From a virus, in IMG/VR virus record IMGVR_UViG_3300006339_000005, positions 1 through 64,000 of that record: a stretch of 64,000 nucleotides of DNA; one strand, written 5' to 3'. The notes below the pieces were generated by a model that searched no databases, was not told the DNA's origin, and worked only from the letters and a program-made list of their open reading frames with translations. The translations under genes were made by a program, and so were the position numbers. Shown here one piece after another: positions 15,123 through 25,097 of this stretch (position 1 is the stretch's first letter; each line of letters begins with the position of its first letter).

Positions 15123-17444
15123 ATGCCACAAGTTGCGAGAATATCAGGTCCGCTATTAGCGGCTAATCTAAAAAGAACACAATCAAACCTATCCGTTGAT
15201 AATGACCTATTATATATAGGACATTTAACTGGTAAGGTTGGTATTAGAACTGCTTCTCAAGCCTCAGAATTAGATATCTTTGGCCAAACTATATCTAATG
15301 ACTTTATGTCTGACAGACTTACTGGGGGTAATCTTAAAGTAGATACAACTGGTGTGACAGCAATAGTTGGTGATATTATTTTAGATTCTCAAGGTACTAT
15401 TCACGCAGATGAATTACACACCGAAAACTTAACATTTAATGACAATTATATAGGAAGTAAAAATAATTCTGATATTGTACTAGATACAAATGGTACAGGA
15501 ACTGTTGAATTCCCTAAAACAAAAGTTACCGGTACTATTAGTACAACTGGAAATATAACTATTCCAGGCAATATTACTGTTGGTGGCACAATGAATCTTG
15601 GAGATGAACCAACAGATACAATTAGTTTTAATTTTGCTGAGCTTTCACAAGACTTTACTCCACATACTACAGCAGGTGCCTATAGTTTAGGAAGTCCAAC
15701 TAGAGTATGGAATAATGTATCTACTAGTCAAGCAACTATTGGTGATATTGAAATAGATAATGATTATATAACAACTAAAACACTTAATAATAACTTAACA
15801 CTTAGACCTAGTGGTACAGGAAGTATTGTTATAGATGATGTAGCTATTAGTGGACATAACTTAATATCTTCAGGATCATCTTGGAATGTAAACACAGGAA
15901 CTTTTTCAGGTTTTGTACAACCAACAAACCCATCATTATCAAATTATAAAACTGGCGGCATTAGTTTTAGTCCGGATGGAACAAAGTGTTTTGTATCTGC
16001 TGAAGTTAATCAAACTATTAGAGCTTATATATGTACTACACCTTGGGACATTTCAAGTATTAATGCTGGTGCAGTTGTTACAGCGTTTGATACATCAACA
16101 GAAACACAAGTAGGTGCATCTCTGTTTAACGGACTTGTTGGTCATTTTTGGAGACCAGATGGAACAAAATTATTTGTATCAGGTGGGTATGGAGATACTG
16201 GTAGTGATCAATCAAGATTTTTTGCATATGAAGTAAGTATCGCTTGGGACATTACACAATGTCAATTTACTGGAGAAGCAAGTTTTCTAGGTATTTCAAA
16301 ATTTGATGCTCCTAACTTTCATATGAGTCCAGATGGTAGATATATATTCTGGATGTACTATGATTCTACATGGAAAATTATTCGATATGAATTATCTACA
16401 CCTTGGGATCTTACTACTACTGGATCGTCACAAAATATACAATTAAGCACTTTCCATTCAGGAACAGAAGGAAATGCTATATGGTTTAATAATTCTGGAA
16501 CTAAACTATACCTTGTTGATTTTGATGAAGTTGTCCATACATTTGTTTTAGCAGTTGGGTTTGACCTTAATACTATAACATCAGTTGGTGTAACTAAAAA
16601 TGTAGGCGCACAAGAAGGGACAATGCCTGGTGCTTGGACTTCAGCAATGGCTATGACATTTAAGCATGATGGGGCTAGATTATATGTAGTTGGGTTAGGT
16701 GCCAGCGGACTTCCTTTACATGGAAGTATTAAACAATTTGACTTAGATATTGCTCGTGATTTAGTAATTACACCCGGTAGTGGAAACATTACAATAAGCT
16801 CTGTAGCGGCATTAAACGTACCAGATGGTACAGAAGCACAAAGACCAAGTTCAAATCGTGATGTTAGATACAATACAACTACTAATTTCTTTGAATTATT
16901 TTCAACTGCTTATACTCCTTTAAGAGGTATATGGAGTGAAGATAGACAAACTTATGTATTAGCAAACGCTGGTAATGATTTTAGCTTTGTTACTAATGGT
17001 GTTACAACTACAACATTATCTACTACTGGATTAACAACTAATAAACTAATATCACAAAATACTGTAGAGATAGATGGAAATACTATTTCTTCTGCAACAA
17101 CAAATGCTGATTTTAATTTAACTGCAACAGGTGTTGTTAATATAGCTAATTTTAAATTTAATGCAAGTACAATACATAACACAGTAGCCCAACCATTTAA
17201 ACTTTCTAAAACAGGTAATACTGGGTATGTCCAATTTGATGCTAATGTTGGAATGGTTATTCCTGCAGGATCAACTGCACAACGTCCAATTGGTATTATA
17301 GGACAAACACGTTTTAATACTGACCTAGCTTACATGGAAACTTACGACGGTACAGACTGGGCCAACATCGCAGGTGTTGGTGGTGGTATCACTGAACAGT
17401 ACATGGAAGAATTGGTTAATATCTATACCATAGCACTCGCATAA
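15123..17444 (+). CDS. fibre-like virion protein with inserted beta-propeller
   Basis: 773 aa. The two ends are paralogous to the 492-aa protein at 17587: ARISGPLLAANLKR (here) versus GRISGPLLKSNLIR, the shared LGDE.TDTIS segment, GTGSIVIDD, and RYNT...FE modules. Between about residues 255 and 545 this copy has an extra domain that the paralogue lacks. It has about five repeats ending in a DGTK/DGRY/SGTK/DGAR turn followed by LFVSGG-, YIFWMY- or LYVVG-type strands, alternating with W..D.S or WDITQ segments, which is a WD40/YVTN-type beta-propeller pattern. The N-terminus probably attaches to the virion and the propeller probably binds a ligand. Late promoter and GGGAG are present. Confidence 0.7.
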   Translation: MPQVARISGPLLAANLKRTQSNLSVDNDLLYIGHLTGKVGIRTASQASELDIFGQTISNDFMSDRLTGGNLKVDTTGVTAIVGDIILDSQGTIHADELHTENLTFNDNYIGSKNNSDIVLDTNGTGTVEFPKTKVTGTISTTGNITIPGNITVGGTMNLGDEPTDTISFNFAELSQDFTPHTTAGAYSLGSPTRVWNNVSTSQATIGDIEIDNDYITTKTLNNNLTLRPSGTGSIVIDDVAISGHNLISSGSSWNVNTGTFSGFVQPTNPSLSNYKTGGISFSPDGTKCFVSAEVNQTIRAYICTTPWDISSINAGAVVTAFDTSTETQVGASLFNGLVGHFWRPDGTKLFVSGGYGDTGSDQSRFFAYEVSIAWDITQCQFTGEASFLGISKFDAPNFHMSPDGRYIFWMYYDSTWKIIRYELSTPWDLTTTGSSQNIQLSTFHSGTEGNAIWFNNSGTKLYLVDFDEVVHTFVLAVGFDLNTITSVGVTKNVGAQEGTMPGAWTSAMAMTFKHDGARLYVVGLGASGLPLHGSIKQFDLDIARDLVITPGSGNITISSVAALNVPDGTEAQRPSSNRDVRYNTTTNFFELFSTAYTPLRGIWSEDRQTYVLANAGNDFSFVTNGVTTTTLSTTGLTTNKLISQNTVEIDGNTISSATTNADFNLTATGVVNIANFKFNASTIHNTVAQPFKLSKTGNTGYVQFDANVGMVIPAGSTAQRPIGIIGQTRFNTDLAYMETYDGTDWANIAGVGGGITEQYMEELVNIYTIALA

Positions 17445-17455
17445 TTTCCAAAAAC

Positions 17456-17463
17456 GATAAATA
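17456..17463 (+). promoter_or_regulatory. T4-type late promoter (GATAAATA)
   Basis: GATAAATA lies shortly after the stop of the propeller-bearing gene and 124 bases before the GTG start at 17587. Confidence 0.6.
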
Positions 17464-17586
17464 CAATTGTCATAGTACATGACCAATAGGAGGAGAGAGA
17501 CCTCTTATGTATTATGGGACATACTGCGGTTAACCGGCAATGATATCTAGGTTAGAGGGACAGGATCCCCGTATTAGGAGAGAACA
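17464..17586 (+). promoter_or_regulatory. structured 123-nt 5' leader
   Basis: Unusually long leader for a late gene. It contains ATGT ... ACAT (about 17507-17522), CGG ttaa CCG with flanking pairs (about 17527-17536), and GGGA cagga TCCC (about 17557-17569). An early AGGAGG near 17488 can pair with CCTCT at about 17501. The real ribosome site is AGGAG at 17576-17580. It may affect translation of the GTG-started gene; no known riboswitch is recognised. Confidence 0.4.
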
Positions 17587-19065
17587 GTGGCTGTAGGTCG
17601 TATATCAGGTCCGCTACTAAAGTCGAACCTCATCAGAAATGGTGTGGATTTAGCCTTTGAGACGGATTTACTTTATCTGGATGTTAATAACAGCAGAGTA
17701 GGTATCAAAACCGCTTCACCCCAATACGCACTAGACGTTAACGGAACTACAAGATCAACTGATTTAGTTACAACAGGAACAGCATTTATCGGAGATGTAA
17801 GAATTTCTGGTAACACAGTTCATACTGTTGGTAACGTATTAAACCTTACAACTGTCGGCACAGACAAAGTTGTTTCATTAAAAACTTTTGAAATAGATGA
17901 TTTAAGATTTGACACTAACGTAATTTCTACGACAGTATCTAACGCAAACCTTGACATTATACCTAATGGAACAGGTGAAGTTAATATTCAAGCAAATACT
18001 AATATTACTGGTGATTTAGATGTTACAGGAAATGTTACAGCTACAGGAGATGTTACTGTAGGTGGAAATGTCCAACTTGGTGATGAAGCTACGGATACTA
18101 TTAGCATCATAGCTGGAATTACTAGTGATATTAAACCGGCAGAAACAGCAAAATATAATTTAGGAACACCAACACAATCTTGGAATTCTTTACATACTTC
18201 AAGTGCATATATCGATGATATTCAAATTGATACTGGTACTATCCAAAATACAGTATCTAATGCAAACTTAGAATTACGCACAAACGGTTCAGGTGCTATT
18301 ATTATTGATGATTTTGTTATAAAAAATAACAGCATTCAAACAGCTTCTAGCAATATTACAATGACTCCTGGTAGTGGAGTAGTTGATATTAACACTACAG
18401 GAAGTATTAGAATTCCTGCAGGAACAACTGCCCAAAGACCAACTGTACCAGCAGTAGGTATGATACGTTATAATACAACTACAAGTAGATTTGAAGGATA
18501 TGATGGTAACTGGATTGTATTAACAGGTGTATATGACTTAGATGCTGATACGTATATTACAGCAGAATTAACACCAGGTGCTAATGACGATATTATTAGA
18601 TTTTACTCTGCAGGAACTGAAATTGCAAGTATTACACAAACAGAATTTAATGTGTCAAAACTTCTAATAGATGACATCCAAATTGATGGTAATACTATTA
18701 GTACAACTACTTTAAATACAGATTTAAACTTGCTACCAAATGGTACTGGTGGAGTTAACATTGATAATATCCGCATTAGCGGTAGTGAAATAAATAATAG
18801 TGTAAGCGGTGCGGCTACTAGATTTACTGGTACAGGCACTGGTTATGTAGAAATTGAAGGTACTGACGGCGTTGTACTTCCGGTAGGAACTTCAGCAGAA
18901 AGACATCCAGCTCCTCCATTAGGAATGACTCGTTGGAATACTACAGATGGTAGGTTAGAGATTTATAACAGTACAAGTTGGGAATCAGTTGCAGGAACAT
19001 CTGGTTCTGTATCAACAACAGATGCTGAAAATATAGCATTACAGGTTGTGTTAAGTTTAGGATAA
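17587..19065 (+). CDS. fibre-like virion protein, 492 aa, GTG start
   Basis: Paralogue of the 773-aa protein before it, without the propeller insertion. It is made of short beta repeats: ISGPLL start, GIKTASPQYALDVNG (also typical of tail-fibre head-binding modules), VTGNVTATGDVTVGGNVQLG, an IDDIQIDTGTIQNTVSNANL-type repeat occurring three times, and two AQRP/AERHP...G..R.NT....E.Y...W modules near residues 290 and 440. It begins with GTG, supported by TTAGGAG seven bases before and by alignment of the N-terminus with its paralogue. Probably a homotrimeric fibre or fibre-like spike. Confidence 0.7.
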   Translation: MAVGRISGPLLKSNLIRNGVDLAFETDLLYLDVNNSRVGIKTASPQYALDVNGTTRSTDLVTTGTAFIGDVRISGNTVHTVGNVLNLTTVGTDKVVSLKTFEIDDLRFDTNVISTTVSNANLDIIPNGTGEVNIQANTNITGDLDVTGNVTATGDVTVGGNVQLGDEATDTISIIAGITSDIKPAETAKYNLGTPTQSWNSLHTSSAYIDDIQIDTGTIQNTVSNANLELRTNGSGAIIIDDFVIKNNSIQTASSNITMTPGSGVVDINTTGSIRIPAGTTAQRPTVPAVGMIRYNTTTSRFEGYDGNWIVLTGVYDLDADTYITAELTPGANDDIIRFYSAGTEIASITQTEFNVSKLLIDDIQIDGNTISTTTLNTDLNLLPNGTGGVNIDNIRISGSEINNSVSGAATRFTGTGTGYVEIEGTDGVVLPVGTSAERHPAPPLGMTRWNTTDGRLEIYNSTSWESVAGTSGSVSTTDAENIALQVVLSLG

Positions 19066-19070
19066 TATAG

Positions 19071-19400
19071 ATGGCAACATTTTTTAAAAATAAAGTAATT
19101 AAAAATATAGGAACTGTACCAGTTGAAATAGTATCAGTGCCTTCAGCTTCAAAATGTACAGGAATTGGTTTAAGTGTTGCTAACCTATTAGACGGAAATA
19201 CACGAGTTAGTATTACAGTTAGAGATGATACTAGTGTTACAGGATATTATGTTAAAGATGTTATGATAGCCCCGAATGCAAGTTTACGAGCAATTAATGG
19301 TGGCGAAAAATTAATTCTGCCGGGAGATAATATTTTATATGTTTCGGCGGATCAAGATGACGCAGTTGATGTCATCTTTAGCTTTGTGGAGATTGTATAA
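19071..19400 (+). CDS. small beta-rich virion protein, 109 aa
   Basis: Begins MATFFKNKVIKNIGTVPVEI. It has the same layout as the genes at 14252 and 35229: paired strands, then an S..A.NGGEKLILPGDNILYVSAD motif and a final VIFSFVEIV strand. The stop TAA overlaps the next ATG. The role is likely structural, next to the fibre genes; I cannot say more. Confidence 0.65.
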   Translation: MATFFKNKVIKNIGTVPVEIVSVPSASKCTGIGLSVANLLDGNTRVSITVRDDTSVTGYYVKDVMIAPNASLRAINGGEKLILPGDNILYVSADQDDAVDVIFSFVEIV

Positions 19401-19786
19401 TGAGTTATGTAGGTTCAGAACCCTTACAAAGACAAACTGGTGAACGTTATTTTTATGCTTTACGCAGAGACGACGATGGACAATTGTTTATAGCTAAAGT
19501 TGATATAGCATCTCCAACAGACTCAGTAGCAATTAATAAACCAGGTGGAACAGTTGATAACTTTCCTGATTTCCAAGATGGTGCAGATTTCTTTGAAGGA
19601 AGAAATCCTAATCATACTTTAGTTTATGAGAATTTACAATTTGAACAAATGCGTTGGGATGATAAAAATATTTATTACTTCGTAAACGAAGAAGGCGAAT
19701 TTGTTTTAAGAATTAATACCCCATATACCTACCCAACAGGTATATCAGGTGAATTTAAGGATGACCAGTTTATAACAGGATACTAA
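19400..19786 (+). CDS. small structural protein, 128 aa
   Basis: Starts MSYVGSEPLQRQTGERYFYALRR, with aromatic- and Asp-rich strands (FPDFQDGADFFEGRNPNHTL, MRWDDKNIYYFVNEEGEF). No family is recognised. It overlaps the preceding gene by one base and lies one base before the 1752-aa gene, so the three are one translational unit. That suggests it acts as a partner or connector of the large protein. Confidence 0.6.
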   Translation: MSYVGSEPLQRQTGERYFYALRRDDDGQLFIAKVDIASPTDSVAINKPGGTVDNFPDFQDGADFFEGRNPNHTLVYENLQFEQMRWDDKNIYYFVNEEGEFVLRINTPYTYPTGISGEFKDDQFITGY

Positions 19787-19787
19787 T

Positions 19788-22700
19788 ATGGCTGAATTTA
19801 ATATTGCAAGAATAAGGTATACATGGAAAGACTCCTGGACTGGAGCTACAGTATACATTAAAGATGATATAGTACGAGTTGGTGGTAATACCTATGTTTG
19901 TATGATTGGCCATACTTCTAATGCAACTACTTTCTTAGATGATTTAAATTATACTCCAAAGTCTTATTGGCTATTACATACTGAAGGTTACGAATGGAGA
20001 GGTGACTGGACAGTAGCTACAAGATACGTAAAAAATGATTTAATAAAATATAATGCTGTCGTTTACAGAGTCTTAACTGAACACGTTTCAGGAGGAGTTA
20101 GTATTGAGGGCGACGAAGCTAAACTTCTAGCTTATGCTAAAACACCTAACTGGCGTAACGAATGGTTACCACTAACGATATATAAAATTGATGACATTAT
20201 ACGTTATAGTGGATACGTTTATCAATGTTTAGCAGAACATACATCTTCAACAACAATCGGTGGATTAGAAGTTGACCAAGCTAAATGGCTAATTGTATTT
20301 CGCGGAGACTCTTGGGACGCAGATTGGAATATTAATACAAGATACAAAAAAGATGATGTTATACGTTATGGCGGTATTGTTTATCGAACTACTATAGGAC
20401 ATACATCTGCCGCAACATTTACTTTAGGTTTAGAAAGCAATCAAGCTAACTGGGAAAAAGTAATTGACGGTGTTGATTATAAAGGAACATGGCAAGGAGC
20501 AGATGATTCATCTGGGATTCGTTATAAAGTAGGTGATATCGTAACATACGGACCTACACTATGGCGCTGTAAAGAATATCATACTTCAGAAATAGACTTT
20601 GACGAATCTAACTTTGATATATGGATGCCTGGAACAGGGTTTGAATCGGTATGGGATTCGACTGTAGATTATCAACCAGGTGACATTGTACAATATGGCG
20701 GATATACATATACGTCAATGACAAATAACATAGCTACACCACCAAGTGTTACAGGTGTATTTTATGATGGCGAAAGTTTACAAGGATTATATGACTGGGA
20801 GTTGTTAACTACTGGTTGGAATATGCGTGGCGAATGGCTTACTAACGAGCCTTACAGAACAGGTGACATTGTTAGACGTTACGGATGGTTATACATTTCT
20901 GTTAGAGATAGTCAAGGAGAAGAACCTGATTCATTAGATCCAGAACATCGTTCTTATTATGATCCAGGAGAAACTACAGATCCAAATTCCGTACCAATAT
21001 ATTGGGCACTTGTTAATACTGGAGATTATTATAGAGGCGAATGGACTGATGACGCTGGTACAATTTATACACTAGGTGATGTTACTGTACATAAAAGTAC
21101 TACCTATGTTTGTAAACAAAGACACATGGCAGATGATTCATCACTTGTTGAACCTGATTTAGATGTAACAAATAGTTATTGGGACAAACAAATCCAAGGT
21201 GCTCTAACTAACGTTTTACAATATAAAGGTGATGTAAGAACTCATGACGGTACTGATACAAAAAGACTTGCTTTAGGTAATCCTGGTAATGCATTAAAAG
21301 TTATTGGGAATGAACCTTCATGGGAAGGACTAGGACAAATAAACAAAATCTACTTTGTTTCTGTGTCAGGTAAAGATACAGAAGGAAGTGGATTAAGCAT
21401 TAGTGCTCCATTTAAAACGATAAAATTTTGTTGTCAATATATTTTTGCAGATGAGGCAAATAGAGCCCCTGGAACAATTTATATCTCAACAGGTGTATAT
21501 GAAGAACTTTTACCTATCTCAGTTCCAAAAGGAATGACACTTCATGGTGACGGTAGACGTTCTGTAATAGTTAAACCTGCGGCTGGTTATGAATCAGTAG
21601 ATATGTTTAGACTTAGAGATACTACTGGTATTAGAGGTATGACAATGCAAGGTAAACAAGGGACATTAACTGACAAAGATGTTTATGGAACTCAAAGACC
21701 AACTGGTGGCGCTTATATAGCCTTTGATCCTGGTTCAGGACCAACTGATGAAACTGTATGGATTAAAGAAAGATCACCTTATGTAAAAAATATAAGTTCA
21801 TTTGGTGGTGGATGTGTTGGATTAAGACTTGACGGATCATTACATAATGAGGGACTTAAAACAGTTCTTGCTAATGATATGACAAACTTTCTTGATGATG
21901 GTATTAGTGTATGGCTTTCTGCAGATGCTAGAGCAGAACTTGTTTCTGTATTTTCATACTATTGTCACATAGGATATCTATGTACCGACGGTGGAAAAAT
22001 TAGAGGAACTAATGGAAATAATTCATACGGAAAATATGGATCATGTGCAATTGGAGTACTTGCAAGTGAAACACCGTTAACTGCAAAAACACATAATCAA
22101 TATTACCAAGCATCGGCCCCTGAAGTTTACAATAATGCAGATAACATTTTTGCTATAGGATATAGTCATGCAGGACAAGATTACGTTAATGCAAACTTTA
22201 GTATAACTGGATCAGGATTAGGTGTTGCTGTTGATAATACATATACAGACAAACGTAATGGTGGAATTAGTGAAATTAGATTATTAAGTCCAAGTGATTC
22301 GACTGCGGCTGGAGGTTTAGGACATTTAAGTGGTGTAAGAAACTCTGCACAAACTGGTGATACTATTTCAATTACTATTGCTCAATCAGATATTAATAAT
22401 GCATCACATTATGTCGGTAGAGCTTTTCAAACATTTACTAATGTTAGTGCGGCAGAGGCTGGTCGTCCAGCAGGTATATATCCTAATGTGCCAGCAACAA
22501 CAAACGGTAGAGGATATATTCCACAACAAGCATTTTCAATTACTGTTGACGGAACTGGAGCAGTAACACAAATTATTCCTTTAGATGGAAGTCATAGTCA
22601 TAGAGTTGGTGATACAATTACTATTTCTAATGTTAACCTTGGTAATCAAGGTGGCGTGAATAACGTAACATTTGAGGTTGCATCTATAACCGGCGGAATG

Positions 22701-25046
22701 AGAATTTATTTAGAAGAAGGTAAAGGGCGAGGACAATTTGGTATTGTTGATGAATATTTTCCAGCAACAAAACTTATTAACGTACTAAGAGAAAGCGACG
22801 GAAAGCGTGGCTGGGATCATGTTGTTTCAGGATGGACTATTGCACTTGTACTAGATGGAACTACAACTTATAGAATTGAACCTCAAGTTACAGTTGCTGA
22901 TCCAACATATACAACTGATATAGTTAATACTGGAGTAGGAGGAATATTCCAAGCGGCTTCAGGTCACGGCAATACACTAATTGCATTTACGAACGCAACT
23001 GAAAAAGCAGTATTTTCAAACTTACAAGGAGCTACTTGGGAATCGGCACCAACTGATGCTAATTGGGTTACTCCACAAGCAGTCATAAAATGTAAAGGTA
23101 AAGGAAAATATTATATTGCTGTTGGTAACGGAGCATACGTTAACTTGTCAACGGCAGGCACAGCATGGGGTAGTTCACCTTTTTCAATACCAACAGCAAA
23201 CTATGTTGATATTTGTGAAGGACCACATAATACTACATCTAATACAGTAATTGCACTTGCAGATGATTCAAATTTTGTTCAAATTAGTAGTACTGACGGA
23301 ACAACATGGCAGGCTGTCGCTATTACTGGAGGTGGTACAGGTTTTAAATGGATTGCTTACGGTAACGGTAAATGGATGGTTGTTAAACCAGATGGTACAG
23401 CTTATGAAAGTATTAATAATGGAGTAAGTTGGACGGCCGCAGTTAATGTTTGTCCAACAACTTATGACGTAACAGGATTTACTTGGGGTAATAATAGATT
23501 TGTAGCCGCTTGTAAACCTAATGGATCATTTACAGTTACTGATTTAGATCCTTCAACTACAATGATTAGTGATGGAACATCTAGTACTACTGCAACGTAT
23601 GGGTTATCATCAACGTTCTTCTTTAGCTTTACAGATTATTCAACTACAAATAGTGTATGGACTGAATCAGATAAAACAAATATTCTTGATGTGAATGAAT
23701 GGTATCTTGACTGCCAAGAAGGATTATTTATAGCAGTAAGTAGTATAGGTAAAGTAAGAACAAGTAATGGTGGTCATGTATGGATTGCACAAGCTGATCT
23801 TACACCTGGAATAGCTTTTAAATCTAACTTTAAAGGATTTACCACAGACGAAGGACCAGGATGGCCAATATTAGATACTGCTGAACAAACAACTTATGTT
23901 CATTTAAAATATGGAGCAACACCACAAGTTAGAGCAGTTGTATCCGGAGGTAGAATTTCAAAATTATTAATGACTGAACCTGGAAGCGGTTATGATGCAA
24001 GTAATCCTCCTGCTGTACAAATTATAGATACACAAAAAACACAAGATGCAGATATTGCCGTAAGAATTAATAACGGTGTATTAGGTCAACCTATATTTAG
24101 AGATAGAGGTGCTAGTTATACTAAATTTAATCAAGTAGCAATTACTGGTGACGGGTTTGCTGATCAATTCCAAACTGGTTTACATTTTATTGTTAAAGAT
24201 TTAACAGGAATACCAGGACCTGGAGATAACTTAACATTAAGTACTATTGCTGATGTAATTTATAAAATTGGAAGTGCTGAAGTATTAAGTGGAGAAGCAC
24301 CTAATATTATTGCAAAAATTTCTCTTGCACCTACTATGGGGGGTCAAGAATCGCCAGTACATGAAGAAGATATAATTATTAGACAAAATTATAGCCAAGT
24401 TAGATTAACTGGACACGATTTCTTAGATGTTGGTACTGGCACAACTACTACTTCAAATTATCCTGACATATATAAAGAAGGATATTCGTCAGTTTATCCA
24501 CCAGAACAGCAAAATGAAACTTTGGAATTTGCTGGTGGTAGGGTATTTTATGCTTCAACAGATCAAGATGGTAACTTTAGAGTTGGTGAACTATTTAAAG
24601 TTCAACAAAGTACTGGTGTTGTAACAATTAATGCTTCACAATTTGATTTACAAGGATTACAGGAACTACGATTAGGGGCTATTATTATTGGTGGAACACA
24701 AGCAGTTGTTAGAGAATTTTCTAAAGAAAATACATTTGTTGCAAACTCAAATAATATTGTTCCAACACAAAAAGCTATAGCTAGTTACATAACAAGCAGA
24801 ATTAGTGGAGGTGGTTCAAATGTAGCCGCTAACGCCATTTTAGCAGGTGTAATTAAAGTTCATAATTTAAACGAGCTTACACACGTTGGGGGGTCAAGTA
24901 TTATTGTTGACGTAATCATGCACATGGATGGTGTAAGTGGATATCCACTAGCGATGGCATATTTTAATAACGGGATCTTTTCAAGTAACTTCCAAGAAGT
25001 TTATGAGGATCCAGATGGACATTATGATGAATTGTCGTCAGGTTAA
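19788..25046 (+). CDS. large modular tail/fibre protein, 1752 aa
   Basis: Residues 1-470 hold eight tandem modules of about 50-65 aa with the pattern W...W.....Y..GD.V.Y.G..Y.C...HTS. This resembles carbohydrate-binding modules of the CBM5/12 type. Residues about 510-830 form a right-handed beta-helix: YFVSVSGKDTEGSG then KTIKFCCQYI, ISTGVYEELLPISVPKGMT, and SPYVKNISSFGGGCVG. Residues about 1045-1330 look like a BNR/YCF48-type propeller (TTWQAVAITGGG, WIAYGNGKWMVVKPDG). The C-terminus (VRLTGHDFLDVGTG and FASTDQDGNFRVG-like) is shared with the 3372-aa protein at 25098. No catalytic residues could be assigned. It is probably a long receptor-binding or side-fibre protein. Confidence 0.65.
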   Translation: MAEFNIARIRYTWKDSWTGATVYIKDDIVRVGGNTYVCMIGHTSNATTFLDDLNYTPKSYWLLHTEGYEWRGDWTVATRYVKNDLIKYNAVVYRVLTEHVSGGVSIEGDEAKLLAYAKTPNWRNEWLPLTIYKIDDIIRYSGYVYQCLAEHTSSTTIGGLEVDQAKWLIVFRGDSWDADWNINTRYKKDDVIRYGGIVYRTTIGHTSAATFTLGLESNQANWEKVIDGVDYKGTWQGADDSSGIRYKVGDIVTYGPTLWRCKEYHTSEIDFDESNFDIWMPGTGFESVWDSTVDYQPGDIVQYGGYTYTSMTNNIATPPSVTGVFYDGESLQGLYDWELLTTGWNMRGEWLTNEPYRTGDIVRRYGWLYISVRDSQGEEPDSLDPEHRSYYDPGETTDPNSVPIYWALVNTGDYYRGEWTDDAGTIYTLGDVTVHKSTTYVCKQRHMADDSSLVEPDLDVTNSYWDKQIQGALTNVLQYKGDVRTHDGTDTKRLALGNPGNALKVIGNEPSWEGLGQINKIYFVSVSGKDTEGSGLSISAPFKTIKFCCQYIFADEANRAPGTIYISTGVYEELLPISVPKGMTLHGDGRRSVIVKPAAGYESVDMFRLRDTTGIRGMTMQGKQGTLTDKDVYGTQRPTGGAYIAFDPGSGPTDETVWIKERSPYVKNISSFGGGCVGLRLDGSLHNEGLKTVLANDMTNFLDDGISVWLSADARAELVSVFSYYCHIGYLCTDGGKIRGTNGNNSYGKYGSCAIGVLASETPLTAKTHNQYYQASAPEVYNNADNIFAIGYSHAGQDYVNANFSITGSGLGVAVDNTYTDKRNGGISEIRLLSPSDSTAAGGLGHLSGVRNSAQTGDTISITIAQSDINNASHYVGRAFQTFTNVSAAEAGRPAGIYPNVPATTNGRGYIPQQAFSITVDGTGAVTQIIPLDGSHSHRVGDTITISNVNLGNQGGVNNVTFEVASITGGMRIYLEEGKGRGQFGIVDEYFPATKLINVLRESDGKRGWDHVVSGWTIALVLDGTTTYRIEPQVTVADPTYTTDIVNTGVGGIFQAASGHGNTLIAFTNATEKAVFSNLQGATWESAPTDANWVTPQAVIKCKGKGKYYIAVGNGAYVNLSTAGTAWGSSPFSIPTANYVDICEGPHNTTSNTVIALADDSNFVQISSTDGTTWQAVAITGGGTGFKWIAYGNGKWMVVKPDGTAYESINNGVSWTAAVNVCPTTYDVTGFTWGNNRFVAACKPNGSFTVTDLDPSTTMISDGTSSTTATYGLSSTFFFSFTDYSTTNSVWTESDKTNILDVNEWYLDCQEGLFIAVSSIGKVRTSNGGHVWIAQADLTPGIAFKSNFKGFTTDEGPGWPILDTAEQTTYVHLKYGATPQVRAVVSGGRISKLLMTEPGSGYDASNPPAVQIIDTQKTQDADIAVRINNGVLGQPIFRDRGASYTKFNQVAITGDGFADQFQTGLHFIVKDLTGIPGPGDNLTLSTIADVIYKIGSAEVLSGEAPNIIAKISLAPTMGGQESPVHEEDIIIRQNYSQVRLTGHDFLDVGTGTTTTSNYPDIYKEGYSSVYPPEQQNETLEFAGGRVFYASTDQDGNFRVGELFKVQQSTGVVTINASQFDLQGLQELRLGAIIIGGTQAVVREFSKENTFVANSNNIVPTQKAIASYITSRISGGGSNVAANAILAGVIKVHNLNELTHVGGSSIIVDVIMHMDGVSGYPLAMAYFNNGIFSSNFQEVYEDPDGHYDELSSG

Positions 25047-25062
25047 AGGAATTGAATGATAT

Positions 25063-25070
25063 GATAAATA
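25063..25070 (+). promoter_or_regulatory. T4-type late promoter (GATAAATA)
   Basis: GATAAATA in the 51-base gap between the 1752- and 3372-aa genes, 27 bases before the next start. TTAGGAAG serves as ribosome site. Confidence 0.65.
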
Positions 25071-25097
25071 CTAACAACGTGCATTTAGGAAGAAAAA

